Positions 26,140 through 34,420 of a stretch of DNA of 64,000 nt are shown piece after piece. The position numbers and the translations under genes are program-made. The stretch's first letter is position 1, and the number at the start of each line of letters is the position of its first letter. This DNA comes from Salipiger sp. H15 (GTDB lineage Bacteria; Pseudomonadota; Alphaproteobacteria; Rhodobacterales; Rhodobacteraceae). The notes beneath the pieces were generated by a model. The model ran no database searches, was not told where the DNA came from, and worked only from the letters and a program-made list of their open reading frames with translations. The stretch is taken from assembly GCF_040409955.1 (NCBI RefSeq), contig NZ_CP123386.1, positions 124,001-188,000 on the forward strand, read 5' to 3'.

Positions 26140-27153
26140 TCAGCGCGACGCGGGCCCGACCGTGCCGCGGCGGATCAGTCGCGGGGGCAGTACCGAGACC
26201 TGTGCCGGTGCCTCGCCGAGCAGGCAGCGCGCCGCGGCGCGGCCGATCTCGGACTTGTCCACCGCCACCGTCGTCAGCCCGGGCCAGGTGAACGCCGCCT
26301 CGTCCATGTCGTCGCAGCCGACCAGCGACACGTCCCGCCCCGGCTCGAGCCCGCGCTCGCGGATCGCCGACAGCACGCCGAAGGCCAGCAGGTCGCTGAA
26401 GCAGACGATCCCGGTCGGGGCGTCGCTTCCCTGCAGCAGGTCGAGCGCCGCCGATCGCCCGAAGGCCCGGCTGGTCGGTCCATGGCGGACCAGCGGCGGC
26501 GGCAGCCCGGCATCCTCGAGCGCGGCGCGGAAGCCGCCGAACCGCCCGCGCGCCGTGGAGGTGTCCTGACCGCCGCCGATCCAGCCGATGCGGCGATGTC
26601 CCGCCTCGATCAGGCACTCCGCCGCCAGCCTCCCGGCCAGCGGGTCGTCGTTGAGGAACTGCGGCAGCGCCACGCCCTCGACCTGCCGCGAGAAGATCGC
26701 CGTGGGCACGATCGGTGCCGCCCCGGGACCACGCGGCAGCAGCATGTCGAGATCGGCCGGACGGGTGCCGTGCACCGGGCAGAGCACGATCCCGCCCACC
26801 CCATGTTCGAGCGCGGTCTGCAGGAAGCGCCGCTGCTGATCGAGGCTCTCGCGCGCGACGCCGAGAAAGACCTTGCGGTCGCGGGTGCAGAGCTCGTCCT
26901 CGATCTGCACGAGGAACTCGTTGAACACCGGGTTGGACAGGTCGCTGAGGCAGACCGCGACAAGGTGGCTCTCGGCCCGGCGCAGGTCGGCGGCGGCGCG
27001 GTTGTAGATGTAACCGAGCCGCGCCGCAGCCTGTCGCACCGACTCGGCCGTGGCGGCGGGAATCCGGGGATGCGCGCGCAGCGCAAGCGAGACGGAGGAG
27101 ACCGAGAGCCCCAGCTCCTCGGCAATGTCGCGCAGCGTCGTTCTCTTTGTCAT
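26140..27153 (-). CDS. LacI-family regulator of the tct operon
   Basis: 337-residue LacI/GalR regulator with the N-terminal helix-turn-helix (LRDIAEELGLSVSSVSLALR) and a sensor domain containing GIVCFSDLLAFGVLSAI and VSLVGCDDMD. It is divergent from tctC. A LacI-style palindrome with central CG at 27216-27233 lies between them, so it probably controls the TctCBA transporter and aldolase. Its sequence differs from the LacI protein just before it, so this is not a recent tandem duplication. Confidence 0.9.
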   Translation of the reverse strand: MTKRTTLRDIAEELGLSVSSVSLALRAHPRIPAATAESVRQAAARLGYIYNRAAADLRRAESHLVAVCLSDLSNPVFNEFLVQIEDELCTRDRKVFLGVARESLDQQRRFLQTALEHGVGGIVLCPVHGTRPADLDMLLPRGPGAAPIVPTAIFSRQVEGVALPQFLNDDPLAGRLAAECLIEAGHRRIGWIGGGQDTSTARGRFGGFRAALEDAGLPPPLVRHGPTSRAFGRSAALDLLQGSDAPTGIVCFSDLLAFGVLSAIRERGLEPGRDVSLVGCDDMDEAAFTWPGLTTVAVDKSEIGRAAARCLLGEAPAQVSVLPPRLIRRGTVGPASR

Positions 27154-27215
27154 GCCGTCCCCGCCTTTCTTTCCTCACTATCCGCGCGCTTTCGCCGAAC
27201 CAATCGAAAAATGCT

Positions 27216-27233
27216 TAGTCAAACGATTGACTA
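27216..27233. promoter_or_regulatory. LacI-type operator candidate upstream of tctC
   Basis: TAGTCAA-ACGA-TTGACTA: seven-base inverted arms around a centre with CG, the form typical of LacI/GalR operators. It sits about 60 bases upstream of the LacI start and 80 upstream of tctC. A second, different palindrome (27238-27247) follows within five bases, so two regulators may act here. Confidence 0.72.
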
Positions 27234-27237
27234 GAGA

Positions 27238-27247
27238 TGGTATACCA
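27238..27247. promoter_or_regulatory. FCD-GntR operator-like site, tctC promoter
   Basis: TGGTATACCA, a perfect ten-base palindrome, 66 bases before tctC. It is the leftmost member of the site family found in nine promoter regions up to 50.9 kb. FadR-subfamily GntR proteins bind TNGTNNACNA-type palindromes, and UxuR/ExuR sites contain TTGGTATACCAA. Confidence 0.68.
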
Positions 27248-27312
27248 TGGTCCAACTATCCCCGGGCACTGCCGGAGGATGAATTGGGGCAGTGCATCAA
27301 TGGGAGGATTAC

Positions 27313-28293
27313 ATGAACGGATTTGCTCGGGCGGCCCTCTGCGCCGCCGCCATTGCCACGACCGGAACCGTGCTGCACGCACAGGACAGCTGCGACTGGA
27401 AACCCGACCGTGCGGTCACCTACATCGTGCCCTGGGGCGCGGGCGGCGGCACGGATGCCAACTCGCGGATGCTGGCGAGCCTTCTCGAGAAGTCCTGGGG
27501 CGTGCCGTTCAACGTGGTGAACCGCACCGGCGGGAACGGCGTCACCGGCCACTCGGCGATTTCGCGCGCCGAGCCCGACGGGTACACGGTGGGCGCGGTG
27601 ACGGTCGAGATCAACACCATGCATTGGGTCGGCCTGACCGACATGAGCTACAAGGACGTCACCCCGATCGCGCTGGTGGACATCGTTCCCGCCTCGGTTC
27701 TGGTGGGCAAGGACAGCCCCTTCAACACGGTGGCCGAACTGCTCGACCACGCCCGCGCCAACCCCGGCGAGCTGACCGGCTCGGGCACCGCGCTCGGCGG
27801 CATCTGGCACCTTGCGCTGGCGGGGATGCTGAACGCCGAGGGCATGGCCCCCGACGCGATCCGCTGGATCCCGTCGCAGGGCGCGGCCCCTGCCCTGCAG
27901 GAACTGGTCGCGGGCGGCGTCGACGTGGCGACCCCGGCGCTGTCCGAGGGCAAGACGCTGGTCGAGTCGGGCGAGGTCAAGGCGCTGGCCTACATGCACG
28001 GCAGCCCGATGGCGGCCCTGCCCGACGTGCCGCTGACCTCCGAGGCGCTGCAAAGCGGCTGGACGCTGGCGGCCTACATCACCATCTCGGGGCCGAAGGA
28101 CCTGCCGCAGAACATCGTCTGCTCCTACGAGAAGGCGGTCGCCGATGTCGTCGCCTCGCCCGAGTGGGCCGAGTTCAAGGCCAGCCGCGGCGCCGACGTG
28201 GTCAGCATGGGGGCCGCCGATCTTGCCGCCTACATGGAGCAGCAGGACGCCGCGCTCGGCGAGGTGATCCAGGCCGTCGGCCTCGCCAAGTAA
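27313..28293 (+). CDS. tctC: Tripartite tricarboxylate transporter binding protein (TctC/Bug family)
   Basis: 326-residue periplasmic binding protein with a Sec signal peptide (ALCAAAIATTGTVLHAQ, cleavage near residue 19). ITYIVPWGAGGGTD-like VTYIVPWGAGGGTDANSR and NRTGGNGVTGHSA are the hallmark TctC/Bug segments. It binds a carboxylate for TctAB. The ATG at 27313 follows GGGAGG; an earlier frame start at 27292 would spoil the signal peptide. Confidence 0.92.
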   Translation: MNGFARAALCAAAIATTGTVLHAQDSCDWKPDRAVTYIVPWGAGGGTDANSRMLASLLEKSWGVPFNVVNRTGGNGVTGHSAISRAEPDGYTVGAVTVEINTMHWVGLTDMSYKDVTPIALVDIVPASVLVGKDSPFNTVAELLDHARANPGELTGSGTALGGIWHLALAGMLNAEGMAPDAIRWIPSQGAAPALQELVAGGVDVATPALSEGKTLVESGEVKALAYMHGSPMAALPDVPLTSEALQSGWTLAAYITISGPKDLPQNIVCSYEKAVADVVASPEWAEFKASRGADVVSMGAADLAAYMEQQDAALGEVIQAVGLAK

Positions 28294-28307
28294 GCGGGCC
28301 GGGACAG

Positions 28308-28763
28308 ATGACTGCAACACGGGACATCGTGACGGGGGCGGCGCTGGTCGCCCTCGGCATCCTGATGATCTGGATCGCCTCGGGCTTTCCGCAAATCGGC
28401 GCCATGAGCTACGGGCCCGACCTCTTTCCGCGCATCATCGCCTCGGGGCTGATCCTGTCGGGCCTGGGCATCCTTCTCGAAGCCGCCCGCGGCATCGCCC
28501 CCGAAAGCGAGGGGCCGCGGCTTGCGGCGCTGCCGATCCTGATCCTGCTGGCGCTGGTGGCCGCCTTCGCGGTGCTGCTGCCGCTGCTCGGCTTCCACGT
28601 CGCGGCGGCGCTGGCGCTGCTGGTCGCGGTGCGCATCTTCGGCGGCGGCTGGACGGTCGCGGGCGCGGTGGCGATCCTCGGGCCGCTCGCGCTGCATTAC
28701 ATCTTCTACAGCGTGCTGCGCGTGCCGCTGCCCTGGGGGCTGCTGACCCCGGTGGCCTGGTAG
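28308..28763 (+). CDS. tctB: Tripartite tricarboxylate transporter small membrane protein (TctB)
   Basis: 151-residue membrane protein with four hydrophobic segments (about residues 8-26, 43-60, 74-100, 115-140). GPDLFPRIIASGL is the TctB family motif after helix one. It stabilises the TctA channel. It lies 14 bases after tctC and 10 bases before tctA. Confidence 0.9.
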   Translation: MTATRDIVTGAALVALGILMIWIASGFPQIGAMSYGPDLFPRIIASGLILSGLGILLEAARGIAPESEGPRLAALPILILLALVAAFAVLLPLLGFHVAAALALLVAVRIFGGGWTVAGAVAILGPLALHYIFYSVLRVPLPWGLLTPVAW

Positions 28764-28773
28764 GGAGGCGGCG

Positions 28774-30294
28774 ATGGACGTTCTCGCGATCTTCGCCGCC
28801 GTGCTCGAGCCGCACCTTCTGATGACGGTGCTGCTCTGCACGCTCTACGGCGCCTTCGTCGGCTCGATGCCCGGGCTCACCGCCACCATGGCCGTCGCGC
28901 TGCTGGTGCCCTTCACCTATTTCATGGCCCCCGCGCAGGCGGTGGCCGCCATCGTCGCCACCACCACCACGGCGATCTTCGCCGGCGACATCTCGGGCGC
29001 GCTGCTGAAGATGCCCGGCACCCCCGCCTCGGCCGCCTATGTCGAGGACAGCTACGCGCTCGCCCAGTCCGGCAAGCCGCGCACGACGCTGTTCGTCTCG
29101 CTCTTCGCCGGGGTGCTCGGCGGCATCATCGGGGTGATCCTGCTGACCGTGGCGACGCCGCAGCTCGCCCGACTCTCGGCCAGCTTCTCGAGCGACGAGG
29201 CCTTCTGGCTGGCGACGCTCGGCCTCAGCTGCGCGGTCTTCGTCGGCGGCGCCTCGGTGGCGCGCAACTTCGCCTCGCTGTTCATCGGGCTGGCCATCGC
29301 CACGGTCGGCATCGACGTCGCGGTCGGGCATCCGCGCTACACCTTCGGGCTCGAGGATCTCTACGACGGGGTCAGCTTCATCCCGGCGATGATCGGACTC
29401 TTCGCGCTGTCCGAGCTCTTGCGCAACGCGGGCTCCGGCGAGGAGACGCACCTGCAGCGGATCCGCATCGAGCCGCTCCTACCCAGCCTCGGCGCCGCGC
29501 TCCGCGAGATCCGCGCGCGCTGGGTCTCGGTGCTGCGCTCGGGCGTCGGCGGCACGGTGGTCGGCGCCCTGCCCGGCGCGGGGGCGGATGTCGCGGCGTG
29601 GATCGCCTATGCCCTCTCGCGGCGGTTCTCCCGCACGCCCGAGAAGTTCGGCAAGGGCCACCTTGAAGGCATCGTCGACGGCGGCGCGGCGAACAACGCG
29701 GCAGTCGCGGGGGCCTGGACCCCGGCGCTGGTCTTCGGCATCCCCGGCGACAGCGTCACGGCGATCGCCATCGGCGTGCTGCTGATGAAGGGGCTGACCC
29801 CGGGGCCCGACATCTTCACCACCGACGCGACGCTGGTCTACACGATCTTCGGCGCCTTCTTCATGGCCAACCTGCTGATGCTGCTGACCGGCGGGCTGGC
29901 GGTGGCGGTGGCGACGCACCTTCTGCGCATCCCGCGCGCAGTGCTGATGCCGCTGGTGCTGATGCTCTCGATGATCGGCGCCTACGCGATCATGGGCAGC
30001 ACCATGGCGATCTGGATCATGCTGGTGCTCGGCCTGCTCGGCTTTGCCATGGCCTGGGCGCAGATCCCTCTCGCCCCCGCCATCCTCGGCATCGTGCTCG
30101 GCAAGGTCGTCGAGGGCAATTTCATGGTCTCGATGATGAAGGCGCAGGGCGACCTCACCGGCTTCTTCGAGCGCGGCACCGCCGCGGTGCTCGGCGTCGT
30201 CACCCTGATCGTCTGGGGGCTGCTGCTGCTGCGCGCGGCGCTCGAAATCATTTCCAAACGCACTTCACACTCCGCAAAGGAAGCAAAGACATGA
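28774..30294 (+). CDS. tctA: Tripartite tricarboxylate transporter large permease (TctA)
   Basis: 506-residue channel protein with about eleven membrane segments. GSMPGLTATMAVALLVPFTY near residue 30 and the glycine-rich GALPGAGADVAAWIAYALS near residue 265 are the two conserved TctA blocks. It moves the TctC-bound carboxylate with sodium or protons. GGGAGG precedes the ATG; its stop overlaps the aldolase start. Confidence 0.93.
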   Translation: MDVLAIFAAVLEPHLLMTVLLCTLYGAFVGSMPGLTATMAVALLVPFTYFMAPAQAVAAIVATTTTAIFAGDISGALLKMPGTPASAAYVEDSYALAQSGKPRTTLFVSLFAGVLGGIIGVILLTVATPQLARLSASFSSDEAFWLATLGLSCAVFVGGASVARNFASLFIGLAIATVGIDVAVGHPRYTFGLEDLYDGVSFIPAMIGLFALSELLRNAGSGEETHLQRIRIEPLLPSLGAALREIRARWVSVLRSGVGGTVVGALPGAGADVAAWIAYALSRRFSRTPEKFGKGHLEGIVDGGAANNAAVAGAWTPALVFGIPGDSVTAIAIGVLLMKGLTPGPDIFTTDATLVYTIFGAFFMANLLMLLTGGLAVAVATHLLRIPRAVLMPLVLMLSMIGAYAIMGSTMAIWIMLVLGLLGFAMAWAQIPLAPAILGIVLGKVVEGNFMVSMMKAQGDLTGFFERGTAAVLGVVTLIVWGLLLLRAALEIISKRTSHSAKEAKT

Positions 30295-31067
30295 CTGGCA
30301 AGAACCACCTCAAGGCACGGCTCAAGGCCGGCGAAACCGTCACCGCCGCGTGGCTCGAGCTTGGCACGCCCGAGGCGGCCGAGATCCTCGTGCACACCGG
30401 CTGGGACGTGGTGGTGATCGATTGCGAGCACGGCACCGCCGGGCTCGAGGCGGGGCTGGGCCTCATCCGCGCCGTCGAGGGCGCCGGGGGGCAGGCCGTT
30501 GTGCGCGTGCCCGATGCCTCGGAGGCGACGCTGAAGCGCGCGCTCGACCGGGGTGCCCGTTCGCTGATGGTGCCGATGGTGAGCTCCGCCGCCATGGCCC
30601 GCGACATCGCCTCCTTCTGCCTCTACGCGCCGCGCGGCCGCCGCGGCTATGCCGCGCCGATCGTGCGCGCCTCGGACTACGGCAAGCGCACCGACTACGC
30701 CAAGACCGCGCATGAGGAGCTGCTGATCATGGCGCAGGTCGAGCATGTGGACACCGTGGCCGAGGTCGCCGAGATCGCCGGGATCGAGGGCATCGACATG
30801 GCCTTCGTCGGGCCCAACGACTTTGCCGCCTCGATGAACCATCTCGAGGATATGACCCATCCCGACGTGCAGGGGCAGATCGCCGAGGTCGAGAGTACCG
30901 CGCAGGCAGGCGGGCTGATGCTGGGCACCATCGTCGGCGCCGGGCGCAGCTACGCCGACCTGCGCGCCTCGGGCTATACCTTCATCGTCGGGCCGAACGA
31001 CATCAGCCTGCTCGCCGGTGCCTCGCGCGCCGCCCGGGCCGAGGCCGAAGCCAACCTCGGCGCCTGA
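30291..31067 (+). CDS. HpcH/HpaI-family aldolase
   Basis: 258-residue metal-dependent class II aldolase or lyase. VVVIDCEHG near residue 42, the AQVEHVDTVAEV segment with the metal-binding Glu and the DMAFVGPNDFAASM segment with the metal-binding Asp follow HpaI/GarL order. Such enzymes cleave 2-keto-3-deoxy or 4-hydroxy-2-keto acids to pyruvate and an aldehyde. It is co-translated with tctA (ATGA), so the transported carboxylate is probably converted to its substrate. Confidence 0.9.
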   Translation: MTGKNHLKARLKAGETVTAAWLELGTPEAAEILVHTGWDVVVIDCEHGTAGLEAGLGLIRAVEGAGGQAVVRVPDASEATLKRALDRGARSLMVPMVSSAAMARDIASFCLYAPRGRRGYAAPIVRASDYGKRTDYAKTAHEELLIMAQVEHVDTVAEVAEIAGIEGIDMAFVGPNDFAASMNHLEDMTHPDVQGQIAEVESTAQAGGLMLGTIVGAGRSYADLRASGYTFIVGPNDISLLAGASRAARAEAEANLGA

Positions 31068-31083
31068 CGCAAGCCTTCGAAGC

Positions 31084-31115
31084 GCGGCCCCCCGGCGGCT
31101 TGTCCGGGGGGCCGC
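31084..31115 (+). terminator. Terminator after the tct-aldolase operon
   Basis: A perfect 12-base stem, GCGGCCCCCCGG (31084-31095) with CCGGGGGGCCGC (31104-31115), loop of eight, followed by CCTTCATTTT. It lies 17 bases after the aldolase stop. It can also fold on the other strand, just after the convergent RidA gene. Confidence 0.75.
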
Positions 31116-31130
31116 GCCTTCATTTTCCGC

Positions 31131-31598
31131 TCAGCTTTCGGCGCGCAGCTCGACGATTGCCTCGACCTCCACCGAGATGCCGCCCGGCAGCGCCGCGACG
31201 CCGACCGAGGTGCGCGCGTGCACCCCGTCCTCGCCGAAGGCCTCGATGAACACGTCCGAGCAGCCGTCGATCACCTGCGGGATCTGCGCAAATCCCGGCG
31301 CGGCAAGCACGTAGCCATTGACCTTGACCACGTGCGAGATGCGGTTCAGGTCGCCGATCTCGGCTTGCAGATTGGCGAGCAGCGCCAGCCCGACGCGGCG
31401 CGCGCGGGCGCGGGCCTCGGCGAGGTCGATGTGCGTCCCGACCTGCCCGGTCATCGGCGTGCCCGCGTCGTCGAGCGGCGCGAGCCCCGACAGGTAGACC
31501 GCGGATCCGAGCCGCCGCGCGCCGCGGAACAGCCCCACCGGGGCCGGCGCGGCGGGCAGCTGCGCCAGAAGCGCCGCGGGGACGGGTGCCCGGCTCAT
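31131..31598 (-). CDS. RidA/YjgF-family protein
   Basis: 155-residue Rid protein. VKVNGYVL and the C-terminal HARTSVGVAALPGGISVEVEAIVEL match the family; Arg129 corresponds to the conserved carboxylate-binding Arg of imine deaminases. It may hydrolyse an enamine or imine intermediate, or an aminoacrylate-like product, of the pathway encoded around it. Co-translated with the NIPSNAP gene (ATGA overlap). Confidence 0.88.
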   Translation of the reverse strand: MSRAPVPAALLAQLPAAPAPVGLFRGARRLGSAVYLSGLAPLDDAGTPMTGQVGTHIDLAEARARARRVGLALLANLQAEIGDLNRISHVVKVNGYVLAAPGFAQIPQVIDGCSDVFIEAFGEDGVHARTSVGVAALPGGISVEVEAIVELRAES

Positions 31599-32209
31599 TG
31601 CAGGTCCGACACGGCGGTGGCGACGGCAAGTTCGGACTGCAGCGAGGTCAGCTGCGCCGAGCCGCCGGGCGGCGGCCAGATGCCTTCGCTGCTGGCCTGC
31701 TTGCGCGCCTTCACCCGGTCCTCGAGGCTGCGATAGGGCCAGATGTGGATCATCTTTGTCGGCGCGCCCTCGATGCTGCCCATGATGGTCAGCAGCGGCG
31801 ACATCTCCTCGCGGCGCGGGATCACCTTCGCCCAGGCCTCCTCGGTCTCGGGCAGGCCGCCCGGCGCGACGGTGTAGGTGCGGAACTCGTAGAACGGGCC
31901 ATAGCTGCCCGGCACGATGGGTCGCGCGAAGGAGAGCGGCTTGCAGGCCACGCGCGAGACCCCGCCGAGATGCTCGCCGATGCCGTAGGGGTCGGCGGCT
32001 TCCATCACCCGGGCGCGCTCGGCCTGCAGCGCCTCGAGCGACTCGTAGGCGGCGAGGAAGTGGAAGCGGTTGAGCTGGCCGAACTCGATCGAGAAGCAGC
32101 CGAGCATCGTGCCGGTACTGCTGAAGTTTCCGTAGACATCGCCAAGCGCGGGCATCACCGCCCCCAGCCTGTTCGGCAGAAGGGCCAGCGTCGTGAGGTC
32201 GTAGATCAT
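31595..32209 (-). CDS. NIPSNAP-family protein
   Basis: 204-residue protein with two ferredoxin-like NIPSNAP repeats: one opening with MIYDLTTLALLP, the second with YEFRTYTVAPGGLPE near residue 115. Function of bacterial NIPSNAP proteins is not well known; they occur beside monooxygenase and catabolic genes. The ATG at 32209 was chosen because family members begin MIYELRT and GGAAAG lies seven bases before it; longer in-frame starts up to 32356 lack support. An FCD-GntR-type site is 35 bases upstream. Confidence 0.85.
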   Translation of the reverse strand: MIYDLTTLALLPNRLGAVMPALGDVYGNFSSTGTMLGCFSIEFGQLNRFHFLAAYESLEALQAERARVMEAADPYGIGEHLGGVSRVACKPLSFARPIVPGSYGPFYEFRTYTVAPGGLPETEEAWAKVIPRREEMSPLLTIMGSIEGAPTKMIHIWPYRSLEDRVKARKQASSEGIWPPPGGSAQLTSLQSELAVATAVSDLQ

Positions 32210-32243
32210 GGGCATTCTTTCCGGCATTACCATTGTGTGCAGT

Positions 32244-32253
32244 TGGTATGCCA
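32244..32253. promoter_or_regulatory. FCD-GntR operator-like site, NIPSNAP-RidA promoter
   Basis: TGGTATGCCA inside TTGGTATGCCAA (32243-32254), about 35 bases upstream of the NIPSNAP start. One-base variant of the recurrent TGGTATACCA palindrome. Confidence 0.65.
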
Positions 32254-32325
32254 AAGGAAGACCATCGAGACGCCAACATTGCAAGCCCCGGCGCGACGAA
32301 TGCTGCGCGGGTGCGGGCCGGGCAT

Positions 32326-32356
32326 GAAAAATGCCCGGTGAATCATCACCGGGCAT
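32326..32356 (-). terminator. Rho-independent terminator of GntR regulator gene
   Basis: Ten-base perfect stem ATGCCCGGTG (32331-32340) and CACCGGGCAT (32347-32356). Read on the minus strand it runs into TTTT from the A run at 32327-32330. It lies about 50 bases after the GntR stop. Confidence 0.82.
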
Positions 32357-32406
32357 TCGCGGGATCGTGGGAATGGGGGCTTCCTAAGCGGAAATCCCGA
32401 GCGATG

Positions 32407-33090
32407 TCAGCGCGTGACGCCGGTGAGCCGGTTGATGATGGCGATCTTCACCGTGGCGATGTGATCGGCCATGGCCTTCTGCGCCGCCTCGGGCGGGCCG
32501 TCGACCACGGCGTCGAGCAGCTGGCTGTTCTCCTTGTGGTCGTAGCGCGAGTCATGCGGGCTGCGATAGGCGTTGAGCACATGGGTGCGGCGACGCAGGT
32601 CGCGGATCATCCCGGCCAGCAGCTCGTTGCCCGCCGCATCGGCGATGCTTCCGTGCAGCATGTCGTCGACCCGCCAGATGTCGGCCAGCGTCGGGTCGGT
32701 CTGCTCCGCCAGCGCGGCCATCTCGGCGCGGATCCCGGCCACCCGCTCGGGCGCGAGCCGCCCCGCGGCAAGCCGCGCCGCCTCGGCCTCGAGCACCTGG
32801 CGCACGTTGAGGATCTCCATCAGCGCCTCGGTGCTGAACGGGCTGACGGTGACGCCGCGGTTGGCCTGCTTGTAGACCAGCCGCTCCGCCTCGAGCCGCC
32901 CCAGAGCCTCGCGGATCGGCGTGCGCGAGGCGTTGAGCCGCTCGGCCAGCCGCCGCTCGACGATGATGTCGCCGGGCCGCAACTCGCCGCTGATCAGGAT
33001 CTGGATGAGCTGCTCGTAGATCTGGTCGGTGAGATTCGGCTTGCTGTCCGCCGATGCCGACTCCGGGCGCTGTTTGGTGGCAATCGTCAT
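32407..33090 (-). CDS. GntR-family regulator, FCD (FadR) subfamily, copy 1
   Basis: 227-residue regulator. Residues about 20-85 form the GntR winged helix-turn-helix (LTDQIYEQLIQILISGELRP, LNASRTPIREALGRLEAE), and residues about 95-220 the all-helical FCD domain with RVDDMLHGSIADAAGN, where the metal-binding Asp/His pattern of FCD proteins falls. It lies between two transcription units carrying TGGTATACCA-like sites (NIPSNAP-RidA and the nitrilase-Rieske operon). It shares about the same length and FCD signature (RRRTH) with copy 2 at 43443; the two may bind the same sites. Confidence 0.92.
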   Translation of the reverse strand: MTIATKQRPESASADSKPNLTDQIYEQLIQILISGELRPGDIIVERRLAERLNASRTPIREALGRLEAERLVYKQANRGVTVSPFSTEALMEILNVRQVLEAEAARLAAGRLAPERVAGIRAEMAALAEQTDPTLADIWRVDDMLHGSIADAAGNELLAGMIRDLRRRTHVLNAYRSPHDSRYDHKENSQLLDAVVDGPPEAAQKAMADHIATVKIAIINRLTGVTR

Positions 33091-33289
33091 GCAGGGTCTC
33101 CTTGGCCTTGCTCCTGTCTACCGGCTGTTCGGCGAGGGCGAAAGACCATTGCGCGCCCATTGTAGACCACCTGTGTTCCTGCTGCCGACAATTCTGCCGC
33201 TTTTCCGCGCGCTCTGCCGCGCAGGGCACAAAAATTTTCACCGCGACCACAGAGAGAGGTTGAAACGGGCGAAGTTTGCGGGAAACTGA

Positions 33290-33299
33290 TGGTATACCA
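33290..33299. promoter_or_regulatory. FCD-GntR operator-like site, nitrilase-Rieske promoter
   Basis: Perfect TGGTATACCA palindrome, 45 bases before the nitrilase start and 200 bases from the divergent GntR start. A repressor bound here would control the three-gene nitrilase, Rieske oxygenase and reductase operon. Confidence 0.72.
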
Positions 33300-33343
33300 C
33301 TGGCGTACAAACGTGACGCCAACCGAGTCAGGAAAGGACTGCC

Positions 33344-34411
33344 ATGACCCGCTGGAGAGCGACCTGCATCCAGATGCCCAGCGAGAGGGCCTGCGAAGCG
33401 CCCGACCTCGCCTCGGCCCGCGCGGTGATCGGGCGCAACCGCGACCGGCTCGTCCGGCTGATCGAGCAGGCCTGCGCCTCGGAGCAGCGGCCCGACCTCG
33501 TGGTCTCGCCCGAGTTCGCGATGATGGGCCCGCCGCTCGGCATGCCGGTGCGCGACTGGATCGCGCGCGGCTGCATCACCCTGCCCGGTGACGAGACCGC
33601 ACCGCTGCAGGCACTGGCGAGGCGCGAGGGCATCTACATCTGCGGCAATGCCTTCGAGGCGCCGCCCGAGTTCCCGGGCCGCTATTTCAACACCTCCTTC
33701 ATCATCGGCCCCGACGGCGAGATCATCCTGCGCTACCGCCGGGTGAACACCGCCGCCTTCCCCTCGGTGCACGACTTCCGCAGCGACTACCTGAAGGTGA
33801 CGCCCGAGGATGAGGTCTTCCCGGTGGTCGACACGCCGCTCGGCCGGCTCTGCGTCATCGCCTGCGGCGAGATCAACGTGCCCGAGGTGGCGCGGGTGAT
33901 GATGATGCAGGGCGCCGAGATCCTGCTGCACCCGACCAACTCGCGCGCCTCCGCCGCGCAGGAGGCCGCGAAGCTCTGCCGCGTGTCGGAGAACATGGTG
34001 GCGCTGGTCTCGGCCAATGTCGCGGGACCGATCGGCTTCTCGCCGGACGGCACCTTCACCGGCGGGCGCTCGCATATCCTCGACCACCTCGGCAACACGC
34101 TCGGCTGGCGCGAGAGCGACGACGAGAGCACCGCGGTCAGCGCGGTGATCGACCTCGAGCAGCTGCGCCACGACCGCCGCGCCGACACCGGCCTTGCCAA
34201 CCCGCACCTGCGCGCCCGCTACGAGATGTACGTGCCCTACTACCAGAAGGCGCGCTTCTACCCCGCCGATTTCTTCCTCGACGCGCCGATGACCGAGGTC
34301 TCCGAGACCGCCGCAGCCATCGCCCTCGCGCGCCGGAACCTCGAGCGCGCCCGCGTGCTCACCCCGCTTGCCGCCGGTGCGAAAGAGCCGGCCTCCACCG
34401 TCGAACACTAG
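33344..34411 (+). CDS. Carbon-nitrogen hydrolase (nitrilase superfamily), copy 1
   Basis: 355-residue nitrilase-superfamily protein. Glu57 (SPEF) and Cys174 (ACGEINVPE) are in place for two members of the Glu-Lys-Cys triad, but the usual Lys motif (YRK) reads YRRVN, with Arg133 at that position. Length is above that of typical amidases (about 280-300), with a C-terminal extension. It probably cleaves an amide or nitrile C-N bond in the cytoplasm. It is first in a three-gene operon with a Rieske oxygenase and its reductase. A second copy is at 42209, sharing WRATCIQM at the N-terminus and the same Arg substitution. Confidence 0.88.
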   Translation: MTRWRATCIQMPSERACEAPDLASARAVIGRNRDRLVRLIEQACASEQRPDLVVSPEFAMMGPPLGMPVRDWIARGCITLPGDETAPLQALARREGIYICGNAFEAPPEFPGRYFNTSFIIGPDGEIILRYRRVNTAAFPSVHDFRSDYLKVTPEDEVFPVVDTPLGRLCVIACGEINVPEVARVMMMQGAEILLHPTNSRASAAQEAAKLCRVSENMVALVSANVAGPIGFSPDGTFTGGRSHILDHLGNTLGWRESDDESTAVSAVIDLEQLRHDRRADTGLANPHLRARYEMYVPYYQKARFYPADFFLDAPMTEVSETAAAIALARRNLERARVLTPLAAGAKEPASTVEH

Positions 34412-34420
34412 GAGACGACC

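Noticed and set aside
30291..31067. Assigning the aldolase to homoprotocatechuate degradation
   Set aside because: No other hpa genes accompany it; the family has many substrates.
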